From SZUA-186 sp041552135 (GTDB lineage Bacteria > Pseudomonadota > Gammaproteobacteria > UBA9214): a stretch of 29,505 bases of DNA. Below the pieces are notes generated by a model. The model was not told the DNA's origin, did not search any database, and saw only the letters and a program-made list of their open reading frames with translations. Positions within the stretch are counted from its first letter, which is position 1; each line of letters opens with the position of its first letter. Below are positions 17,966-24,773 of this stretch, piece after piece. The stretch lies in the NCBI GenBank assembly GCA_041552135.1, contig JBFELL010000015.1, positions 1-29,505 of the forward strand, written 5' to 3'. The position numbers were made by a program, and so were the translations under genes.

Positions 17966-19801
17966 ATGTGCGGCATAGTCGGAGTCGTAGCAAGGCAGGA
18001 TGTCACACCGATACTGATCGAGGGGCTGCGACGGCTGGAATACCGCGGTTATGACTCGGCCGGCATCGCCGTGCAGGCGGACAATGCCATACTGGAACGC
18101 GTGCGCACCGTCGGCAAGGTGGATGAGCTGGCGCGCGCCCTCGACAGTTCGCCGATAAGCGGCCAGACCGGCATCGCCCATACCCGCTGGGCCACGCATG
18201 GCGTGCCCAGCGAGAAAAACGCCCACCCGCACCTGTGCCATGAATGCGTTGCGCTGGTGCATAACGGCATCATCGAGAACCACGTGGCGCTGCGTACCAG
18301 CCAGGAACAGGCCGGCTATCGCTTCACCTCGGAAACCGATACCGAGGTCATCGTGCACCAGATCCACCACTACCTCGACCAGGGTCAGGACCTGCTGCAG
18401 GCCGTGCGCTCCGCGGCCGGCGACCTGGAGGGTGCATTTGCGCTTGGCGTCATCAGCAAGGATGAACCCGGCCGCCTGATTGCAGCACGCCGCGGCAGCC
18501 CGCTGGTGGTTGGCCTGGCCGGTGACGAAACCCTGATTGCCTCGGATGTGGCGGCGCTGATAAGCCAGACGCGCGAGTTCGTCTTCCTCGAAGACGGCGA
18601 TGTTGCCGATATCACGTCGCAGGGAGTAACACTGTACGACGCCTCCGGCGCCGTGACCGAACGACCGGTGAAAACCTCGCGGGTGACGGCGGATGCCACC
18701 GACAAGGGCGAGTATCCGCATTACATGCTGAAGGAAATCTTCGAGCAGCCGCGTGCCATTGCCGATACCCTGGAAGGCCGCATCAGCGGCCAGCGCGTGC
18801 TCGAGGAGGCCTTCGGTGCGGGTGCCGGCAGGATCTTCGACGGGATCAGGGGTGTCCACATCATTGCCTGCGGCACCAGCTACCATGCGGGCATGGTTGG
18901 CCGCTACTGGCTGGAATCGATTGCCGGCATCCCGTGCAGCGTGGAGGTGGCCAGCGAATTCCGCTACCGACACCCCGTGGTGCGAAAGAATTCCCTGATC
19001 GTCACGCTGTCGCAGTCCGGTGAAACGGCCGACACGCTGGCCGGTCTGCGCGAGGCGCGGCGCCTGGGCTTCGGGCATGCCCTGTCGATCTGCAACGTCC
19101 CCGAGAGTTCGCTGGTGCGTGAATCCGACCTGGTGCTGATGACGCATGCCGGTCCCGAAATCGGTGTCGCCTCGACCAAGGCCTTCACCACCCAGCTGGT
19201 CGCCATGCTGCTGCTCACCATCGTGCTTGGCCGGCGCAACGGCATGAGCGCGGAGACCGAGGCCTGCCTGGTGAACGAGCTGCGCAGTGTGCCGTCCAAG
19301 CTGGAACATGCACTGACCCTGAACGAGCAGATCAGGACCCTGGCACGCGAGCGCTTCGCCGACAGGCACAATGCCCTGTTCCTGGGGCGCGGTGCGCAGT
19401 TCCCGGTGGCGATGGAGGGTGCGCTGAAGCTCAAGGAGATTTCCTACATCCACGCGGAGTCCTACCCGGCCGGCGAACTCAAGCACGGGCCGCTGGCACT
19501 GGTCGACGCCAGCATGCCGGTAGTCGCGGTGGCGCCCAACAACGAGCTGCTGGAAAAGCTCAAGTCCAACCTGCAGGAGGTGCGTGCGCGCGGCGGCGAA
19601 CTCATTGTGTTTGCCGATGCCAAGGTGGGCATGATCAGCTCGGCAGGCGTGACGGTGCTGCCGGTGGCGCCGACGGAGGACAGCATCGCGCCGGTTATCT
19701 TCTCTGTGCCGCTGCAGCTGCTGGCCTACCACGCCACGGTCTTCCGGGGCACGGACATCGACCAGCCGCGCAACCTCGCGAAGTCGGTCACGGTGGAATA
19801 G
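17966..19801 (+). CDS. glmS: Glutamine-fructose-6-phosphate aminotransferase GlmS
   Basis: GlmS turns fructose-6-phosphate and glutamine into glucosamine-6-phosphate, the entry step to UDP-GlcNAc. MCGIVGVV begins the N-terminal glutaminase domain, the cysteine becoming the N-terminal nucleophile after Met removal; HTRWATHG and HNGIIEN bind glutamine. The C-terminal isomerase half has two SIS domains (ACGTSYHAGM, LSQSGETADT, STKAFTTQ) and ends in the family signature LAKSVTVE. The 611 residues equal the usual length. No ribozyme-like leader is expected or seen. It is probably co-transcribed with glmU. Confidence 0.98.
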   Translation: MCGIVGVVARQDVTPILIEGLRRLEYRGYDSAGIAVQADNAILERVRTVGKVDELARALDSSPISGQTGIAHTRWATHGVPSEKNAHPHLCHECVALVHNGIIENHVALRTSQEQAGYRFTSETDTEVIVHQIHHYLDQGQDLLQAVRSAAGDLEGAFALGVISKDEPGRLIAARRGSPLVVGLAGDETLIASDVAALISQTREFVFLEDGDVADITSQGVTLYDASGAVTERPVKTSRVTADATDKGEYPHYMLKEIFEQPRAIADTLEGRISGQRVLEEAFGAGAGRIFDGIRGVHIIACGTSYHAGMVGRYWLESIAGIPCSVEVASEFRYRHPVVRKNSLIVTLSQSGETADTLAGLREARRLGFGHALSICNVPESSLVRESDLVLMTHAGPEIGVASTKAFTTQLVAMLLLTIVLGRRNGMSAETEACLVNELRSVPSKLEHALTLNEQIRTLARERFADRHNALFLGRGAQFPVAMEGALKLKEISYIHAESYPAGELKHGPLALVDASMPVVAVAPNNELLEKLKSNLQEVRARGGELIVFADAKVGMISSAGVTVLPVAPTEDSIAPVIFSVPLQLLAYHATVFRGTDIDQPRNLAKSVTVE

Positions 19802-19889
19802 GGGCGGCATGCCCCGGCAGCAGCGGCCGGTCAGAATTCCGCCAGCCTGACAGCACACCGACCTTTCCTGTCAGTGCCCCGTCCGGGGC
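19801..19889. terminator. GC hairpins downstream of glmS
   Basis: GGGGC-GGCAT-GCCCC (19801-19815) begins at the glmS stop codon, and GCCCC-GTCC-GGGGC (19876-19889 region) follows. Neither has a T-run, so rho-independent termination is doubtful; they may protect the 3' end of the glmUS message. Confidence 0.35.
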
Positions 19890-19944
19890 TGGCAGCATGC
19901 TGGCCGTTATTCCCTGTCTAAATCCTTGATATTCAAGCTAGAGT

Positions 19945-19973
19945 TTGCATCAATCGGCAAATGTGGCTATAAT
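19945..19973 (+). promoter_or_regulatory. Strong sigma70-type promoter of the 87-residue gene
   Basis: TTGCAT (19945-19950) and a perfect TATAAT (19968-19973) have the ideal 17-base spacing. RNA would start near 19980, about 48 bases before ATG 20028. This supports the small gene being real and well expressed. Confidence 0.7.
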
Positions 19974-20027
19974 GCAACGTTTTATCCGCCACAGTGCGGG
20001 ATGTTCTGCAAGTCGAAGGAAGTCATT

Positions 20028-20291
20028 ATGGATACAATGTTTTACTGCATTCCCCAGCAAGCCTATCTGAGTGTCGGTACCTGCAAGAACCTGCGTGAGC
20101 GGCCAGTGGGCAAGGCCCCGGCCGGTGCCCCGCCGAAACTGATTGCCTGTGAAAAGTGCACCATGCATCCCCTGGTCGACATGGCCAAGGTGCCGACGGT
20201 GACGCTGGAGGCCTACCTGAAAGGCTCCAAGCCGAAAACGGTCAACCTGAACTCACCGAAAAACAGGAAACTGTTGTCCGAAGTCGCCTGA
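20028..20291 (+). CDS. Small four-cysteine protein of unknown function
   Basis: I do not recognise a named family for this 87-residue protein. It has four cysteines, Cys7, Cys19 and a Cys41-x-x-Cys44 pair, arranged as in small zinc-ribbon or other metal-binding proteins, and a basic C-terminus (GSKPKTVNLNSPKNRK). There is no signal peptide. ATG 20028 is preceded by GAAGGAAG at a good distance, and a strong promoter lies at 19945-19973; the frame is open to 19926 but the promoter lies inside that extension. It faces the paralogous Cys/Arg-rich gene pair at 20345-21344, which also carries conserved cysteines. Confidence 0.75.
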   Translation: MDTMFYCIPQQAYLSVGTCKNLRERPVGKAPAGAPPKLIACEKCTMHPLVDMAKVPTVTLEAYLKGSKPKTVNLNSPKNRKLLSEVA

Positions 20292-20317
20292 GGCGGCAGG
20301 CCACCATCTGGAGCGTG

Positions 20318-20341
20318 ACGTCAGCCCGGGGGCTGGCGTCG
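20318..20341. terminator. Stem-loop between convergent genes
   Basis: GACGTCAGCCC (20318-20328) pairs with GGGCTGGCGTC (20331-20341) with one mismatch, in the 53-base gap between the convergent genes ending at 20291 and 20345. It could end transcription from both sides, although no T-run follows on either strand. Confidence 0.45.
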
Positions 20342-20344
20342 GCT

Positions 20345-20818
20345 TCAGAAATCCCGTCGTTCCCAGGTGGCGTCTGTCTTGCGCCGGTCCTTGTGTGACC
20401 GGCGGTCGGTTTTTTCCTTCTCGTCAAATCGCACGCCATCGCGGCGGTCATGGTGGGTGCGCCGGCTCGTGTGGCGCTGCTCCGTGATACCCTTCCAGCT
20501 GCAGGTGCACTGTACCGCGTCACAGCCCGGTAGCGGCAGCTCCGGTGCATCCGCCAGGGGAATGCCTTTTTCAAAGAGTTCCATGGCGGCATCACAGCCC
20601 GGGTTTTCCAGGCTGACGCCCCAGAACACGTGACTTTCACGCATCTTGTCCAGCTGCGAGGCGCCCTGTGGCAACCGCGAAGTCGTGTGTGTGCCGGAGA
20701 CTGGTCGTGTCGATCCGCTGCGCGAATGCCTGACGGTCTTTCTGCTCCCCCCCGATAGCAGCCAGACCAGTGCGGCGACAACGGCCAGAATCAGCAGCAG
20801 GACAATCACCTTGGACAT
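20345..20818 (-). CDS. Membrane-anchored Cys/DRR-motif protein, paralogue 1
   Basis: The function is unknown. The 157-residue protein has an N-terminal membrane anchor (VIVLLLILAVVAALVWLL, 4-21), a polar linker, then a compact conserved part: KMR (58-60), FWGVSL (65-70), CDA with Cys75, APELPLPGC with Cys99, and Cys104-x-Cys106. The C-terminus is full of Arg/Asp motifs (RHTSRR, DRR, DRRSHKDRR). The same order of motifs occurs in the gene just upstream at 20874-21344, so the two are paralogues. CCTGAGGAGTCCAT precedes ATG 20818, a strong ribosome site. The cysteine set could bind metal; the RR/DRR repeats might bind an anionic ligand or partner, which is speculation. Confidence 0.8.
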   Translation of the reverse strand: MSKVIVLLLILAVVAALVWLLSGGSRKTVRHSRSGSTRPVSGTHTTSRLPQGASQLDKMRESHVFWGVSLENPGCDAAMELFEKGIPLADAPELPLPGCDAVQCTCSWKGITEQRHTSRRTHHDRRDGVRFDEKEKTDRRSHKDRRKTDATWERRDF

Positions 20819-20873
20819 ATGGACTCCTCAGGATGTGTAGACGGGGGCAGGTCAGGACGGTGCCGGATGCGGC

Positions 20874-21344
20874 CTACTCGAGGCCGGGGCTCAGGCCGCC
20901 AATGTCACCGGCCCGTCCCTTCCAGAGGGTGGCGCTGCGACGCCGTTCCCGGCCCGAGCGGCGGTCCGGGTGATTTGCGTCGAGGCGTACCTTGTGCCGC
21001 CGGTCAACACCGCTGCGGCGTTGCGTATGGCGGCGTTCCACCAGCCCCTGGTAACGGCAGCGGCAGCGCCGTGAGCTGCAACCGGCAAGGGGCAGTGCCG
21101 GTGCCCTTTCGAAGGTGAATTTCTTGCCCAGATAGGGACGCTGGGCATCGCACTGTTTGCCGCGTATGGACACACCCCAGAAGGCACGGCCACATCTCAT
21201 TTTCTCCAGCGCCTTGCGCTGCACATGGTTTTTGCGCCGTACGTGGCGCCGTGGTGCAGATCGTGCGGGCCAGAACAGCCATAACAGCGCTGCGCCAAAC
21301 ACAATGAGCAGAACATTCGTGTACGCCAGACCCAGAATATCCAT
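20874..21344 (-). CDS. Membrane-anchored Cys/DRR-motif protein, paralogue 2
   Basis: This 156-residue protein of unknown function has an N-terminal hydrophobic anchor (about 8-26), a basic stretch (RRHVRRKNHVQRK), then KMR (48-50), FWGVSI (55-60), CDA with Cys65, APALPLAGC with Cys89, and Cys94-x-Cys96. ERRHTQRR (103-110) and two DRR repeats follow. These motifs occur in the same order and spacing as in the downstream gene, from which it is separated by 55 bases. GGGAGGAGA stands before ATG 21344. It is the first gene of a two-gene reverse-strand unit and is divergent from uvrD. It extends about 20 residues beyond its paralogue's end with a glycine-rich tail. Confidence 0.8.
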   Translation of the reverse strand: MDILGLAYTNVLLIVFGAALLWLFWPARSAPRRHVRRKNHVQRKALEKMRCGRAFWGVSIRGKQCDAQRPYLGKKFTFERAPALPLAGCSSRRCRCRYQGLVERRHTQRRSGVDRRHKVRLDANHPDRRSGRERRRSATLWKGRAGDIGGLSPGLE

Positions 21345-21525
21345 AGTGTTATCTCCTCCCTGTTGCTACTAAGTATCAGATACCTGCAGGGCCGGCAAGG
21401 ACTTGTTGACAGGCGGTAGCAAGTCAGCGACATGCTGCCCTGGATACCTGTCTGTCCGTGCCGGGTGCATGCATGTGCAAACAGGGTCCGCGCCCGACGG
21501 GCGGTCCATCTGCCGCGGAGGGTTC

Positions 21526-21534
21526 TGATAGAAT
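21526..21534 (+). promoter_or_regulatory. Extended -10 element just before uvrD
   Basis: TGATAGAAT is a TGn-TAGAAT extended -10 box. RNA would start about 21541, two bases before the uvrD ATG, giving an almost leaderless message. A GGAGGG at 21517-21522 is too far from the ATG for a normal ribosome site. Another possible -35 (TTGACA, 21406-21411) lacks a good -10 partner. Confidence 0.35.
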
Positions 21535-21542
21535 GGCCGGCC

Positions 21543-23711
21543 ATGGATGTTTCCCGGATTATCGATTCCCTCAACGAGGCCCAGCGCGAGGCGGTGTGTG
21601 CCTCGCAGGATCCCCTGCTGGTACTGGCCGGCGCCGGCAGTGGCAAGACCCGCGTGCTGGTGCACCGTATCGCCTGGCTGGTTGACGTCGAGGGGCTGTC
21701 ACCGTACTCCATTCTCGCAGTGACCTTCACCAACAAGGCGGCCGGTGAGATGCGCGGTCGCATCGAGCAGCTGATCGAGGCACCGGCCGGCGGCATGTGG
21801 GTCGGTACCTTTCATGGCCTGGCACATCGCCTGTTGCGCACCCACTGGCAGGAGGCCGGGCTGGAGCAGGGTTTCCAGATCCTGGACAGCCAGGACCAGC
21901 AGCGGCTGGTACGCCGGGTACTGAAATCGCTGGACCTGGACGAGGCGAAATGGCCACCGAAACAGCTGCAGTGGTTCATCAACAGCTGCAAGGACGAAGG
22001 CCGGCGGCCGCAGCACATCGAGACCCGCAATGATCCGTACCTCAAGCGACAGGTGCAGGTCTACGAGGCCTATGAAGCGCTTTGCCAGCGCTCCGGGCTG
22101 GTGGACTTTGCCGAACTCCTGCTGCGGGCCCACGAGCTGTGGCTCAAGCACCCCGACCTGCTGCTGCATTACCGCCAGCGCTTCCATCACATCCTGGTTG
22201 ACGAGTTCCAGGACACCAACACCATCCAGTATGCCTGGCTGCAACTGCTGGCCGGTGATAACGGACGCATCACCGTGGTGGGTGATGACGACCAGTCGAT
22301 CTACGGCTGGCGTGGCGCGCGGGTGGAAAATATCCGGCGCTTCGAAAAGGATTATCCCGGTACCCGCGTACAGCGCCTGGAACAGAACTACCGTTCCACC
22401 GGCACCATACTCAAGGCGGCCAATGCCGTCATTGCCAACAACGCCGAGCGTCTTGGCAAGCATCTCTGGACCGAAGGTCATGAGGGTGAACGCATACAGC
22501 TGTACACGGCCTACAATGAACAGGACGAGGCACGCTTCGTTGTCGAGCGTATCCAGGCCTGGGTCGACGAGGGCGGGCGGCGCAGCGATGTCGCCGTGCT
22601 GTATCGCTCCAATGCACAGTCACGCGTCTTCGAGGAGCGCCTGATCCAGCATGGCATTCCCTACCGTGTCTACGGCGGGCTGCGCTTTTTCGAGCGTGCC
22701 GAGATCAAGGACGCGCTTGCCTATTTGCGCATTACCAGCAACCGCAACGACGACGCCTCCTTCGAGCGCGTGGTCAATCATCCGCCGCGCGGCATCGGCG
22801 AACGCACCCTGGAGGTGGTCAGGCAAACGGCACGCGAACGCGGTCTGTCGCTGTGGCAGGCCGTGGCGGTGGTGGTCGATGAACGCCTGGTATCGCCGCG
22901 TGCCGAGAATGCCCTGCAGGTATTTGTATCACTGGTCGAGACGCTGGCAGCCGATATCCAGCCGCTGTCGCTGGGCGAGCAGGTCGAACACGTCATGCAT
23001 CCGAGCGGTCTGATGGACCACTTTGCGAAGGAGAAGGGCGAGAAGGGCCAGGCGAGGATCGAGAACCTGCGCGAACTGGTCAACGCCGCGCGTGAATACG
23101 CGGTCGACCCCGATGCAGAGCTGGATCCGCTGTCAGAGTTCCTGTCGCACGCGGCCCTGGAGGCCGGCGAGGGGCAGGCCGATGCCTGGGAGGACTGCGT
23201 GCAGCTGATGACCCTGCATTCCGCCAAGGGGCTGGAGTTTCCGCTGATCTTCCTCTGCGGCATGGAGGAGGGACTGTTTCCGCACCAGCGCTCGGTGGAG
23301 GAGCCGGGGCGGCTTGAGGAGGAGCGCCGCCTCTGCTATGTCGGTATCACGCGCGCACGGCAGCAGGTGGTCATGAGCTGTGCCGAGCGCCGCCGTCTCT
23401 ACGGCAGCGAAACCTGGTGCCTGCCGTCGCGCTTCATCAGTGAAATTCCCGACGAACTCATCGAGGATATCCGCCCCAGGGTCAGCGTCAGCCAGCCGTA
23501 TGTGTCTGCGTCAACGGCGAACGTGTACCCGGATGCAGCGCCGGCATCACTGAAGCTCGGCCAGCACGTACGGCATGCAAAGTTCGGTGAAGGCGTGGTC
23601 ACCGGTTACGAGGGCCAGGGCAGCAATGCCCGCGTGCAGGTGAATTTCAACCGCGCCGGCCCCAAGTGGCTGGTGGTCGGCTACGCCAATCTCGAACGCA
23701 TCAGCGTTTAA
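21543..23711 (+). CDS. uvrD: DNA helicase II UvrD
   Basis: UvrD is a 3'-5' superfamily 1A helicase acting in nucleotide excision repair and mismatch repair. The 722-residue protein starts MDVSRIIDSLNEAQREAV as in E. coli (720 residues). The Walker A box GAGSGKT is at residues 30-36; DEFQDTN (Walker B), GDDDQSIYGWRGA (motif III), LEQNYRS (motif IV), LMTLHSAKGLEFP (motif V) and YVGITRARQ (motif VI) are all intact, and the C-terminal Tudor-like domain (VRHAKFGEGVVTGYEG) is present. The frame extends 37 codons upstream, but homology fixes the start at 21543. Confidence 0.97.
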   Translation: MDVSRIIDSLNEAQREAVCASQDPLLVLAGAGSGKTRVLVHRIAWLVDVEGLSPYSILAVTFTNKAAGEMRGRIEQLIEAPAGGMWVGTFHGLAHRLLRTHWQEAGLEQGFQILDSQDQQRLVRRVLKSLDLDEAKWPPKQLQWFINSCKDEGRRPQHIETRNDPYLKRQVQVYEAYEALCQRSGLVDFAELLLRAHELWLKHPDLLLHYRQRFHHILVDEFQDTNTIQYAWLQLLAGDNGRITVVGDDDQSIYGWRGARVENIRRFEKDYPGTRVQRLEQNYRSTGTILKAANAVIANNAERLGKHLWTEGHEGERIQLYTAYNEQDEARFVVERIQAWVDEGGRRSDVAVLYRSNAQSRVFEERLIQHGIPYRVYGGLRFFERAEIKDALAYLRITSNRNDDASFERVVNHPPRGIGERTLEVVRQTARERGLSLWQAVAVVVDERLVSPRAENALQVFVSLVETLAADIQPLSLGEQVEHVMHPSGLMDHFAKEKGEKGQARIENLRELVNAAREYAVDPDAELDPLSEFLSHAALEAGEGQADAWEDCVQLMTLHSAKGLEFPLIFLCGMEEGLFPHQRSVEEPGRLEEERRLCYVGITRARQQVVMSCAERRRLYGSETWCLPSRFISEIPDELIEDIRPRVSVSQPYVSASTANVYPDAAPASLKLGQHVRHAKFGEGVVTGYEGQGSNARVQVNFNRAGPKWLVVGYANLERISV

Positions 23712-23730
23712 CGGTTCCGGCATTGCTACA

Positions 23731-23813
23731 GCAGGTCGGATTAGCGAAGCGTAATCCGACGAAATCGCAACACACCTGTCGGATTACGGCGCATTGCGCC
23801 TGATCCGACCTAC
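23731..23813. repeat. REP-like palindromic element between uvrD and a convergent gene
   Basis: Two hairpins lie side by side: GTCGGATTA/TAATCCGAC (23735-23743 and 23752-23760) and GTCGGATTACGGCGC/GCGCCTGATCCGAC (23778-23792 and 23796-23809). The outer ends (GCAGGTCGGAT and ATCCGACCTAC) are also inverted copies. I recognise the core TAGGTCGGATTAGCG...CGTAATCCGAC as a dispersed repeat found in many gammaproteobacteria. It separates convergent genes and may protect or end both messages. Confidence 0.8.
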
Positions 23814-23822
23814 GGTCCGGTA

Positions 23823-24665
23823 TCAGTCCTGGTACGAATTCAGCAGGTATACCGTGCGCAGGGTCTGGGAAGGCTCCGAGCCGGGTCCGAACCAGCGTCC
23901 GTAGACCTCTTCAAGCGAGGCATTGCGATAGATATCGGAAAGGCCGCGGTTGACCGCCAGGCGGAAGTCGCTGTCGCCGCGCGGCAGTACCAGGGCGTAG
24001 GGATCAATCGAGAACAGCTCGGGCAGGAGGGTGTAGCGCGACGCGTCGCCGGAGGCTGTCGCCAGGCCAAGCAGGACCGTGCGGTCGGAGGCGTAGGCAT
24101 CGGCCTTGCCGCTGTTGAGTGCCTGCATGCCCTCGTCCGTATTGCTGACCGGCACGAGTATCGCCATGGCGCCCTTTTGACCTAGCGTGGTGGACAGGCG
24201 CCCTTGCGTGGTCGTGCCGCGGATCACGGCAACCCGCTTGCCCGACAGGCCGTCCAGGCTGCTGATGCCGGACCTGGAGCTGACCAGTACACCGCCGGCG
24301 GCTACGAAGATCTCGTTGCTGAAATCGACCTGCTCCTGGCGTGACAGCGTGATACTGGTGGTGCCGCAGTTCATGTCCACGCTGCCATCTGCCACCAGGC
24401 GCAGCGCTTCGGGCGTCGTCGCCGTACGCCAGTTGATCCGGATTTGCTGCATGCCCAGTTGCAGGGCGATGTTGTCGACGACTTGCCGGCAGAGGTTGAT
24501 CGAATAGCCGGTCGGTTCACCGCCCTTCATGTAGCTGAAGGGCGGCGTGTTCGCAGGATGGGCAATGGTGATAACGCCGGATTCGCGCAGCTTGTCGAGG
24601 GTGTCGACGGCAAGCGCCGGCTGGCTGAACAGCAGGGCCAGCAGCAGAAGTGTTCGTCCATACAT
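23823..24665 (-). CDS. Periplasmic amino-acid-type solute-binding protein (SBP family 3)
   Basis: The 280-residue protein begins with a signal peptide (MYGRTLLLLALLFSQPALA, likely cut after residue 19), so it is periplasmic. The rest is a family 3 solute-binding protein like those for glutamate, aspartate or other polar amino acids: LDKLRESGVITIAH, PPFSYMKGGEPTGYSINLC, DMNCGTTSITLSRQEQVDFS, GKRVAVIRGTTT and DAYASDRTVLLG. No permease or ATPase gene is adjacent. Instead it lies 108 bases downstream of the GGDEF-EAL gene on the same strand, so it may deliver a signal rather than, or as well as, feed a transporter. GGAGAGAC provides the ribosome site. Confidence 0.88.
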   Translation of the reverse strand: MYGRTLLLLALLFSQPALAVDTLDKLRESGVITIAHPANTPPFSYMKGGEPTGYSINLCRQVVDNIALQLGMQQIRINWRTATTPEALRLVADGSVDMNCGTTSITLSRQEQVDFSNEIFVAAGGVLVSSRSGISSLDGLSGKRVAVIRGTTTQGRLSTTLGQKGAMAILVPVSNTDEGMQALNSGKADAYASDRTVLLGLATASGDASRYTLLPELFSIDPYALVLPRGDSDFRLAVNRGLSDIYRNASLEEVYGRWFGPGSEPSQTLRTVYLLNSYQD

Positions 24666-24773
24666 GCGGTTGTCTCTCCGGTCGGTATAGGCTGAATGCG
24701 GAATCTGGGTCGCGGGACGCTAGCATACCGCATCCTGTTTCGACGGACAGTGGCGGCGCGTGCCGCCGACAGA

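Noticed and set aside
17762..19858. 698-codon reverse-strand open frame
   Set aside because: Antisense to glmS and the end of glmU; no recognisable domain.
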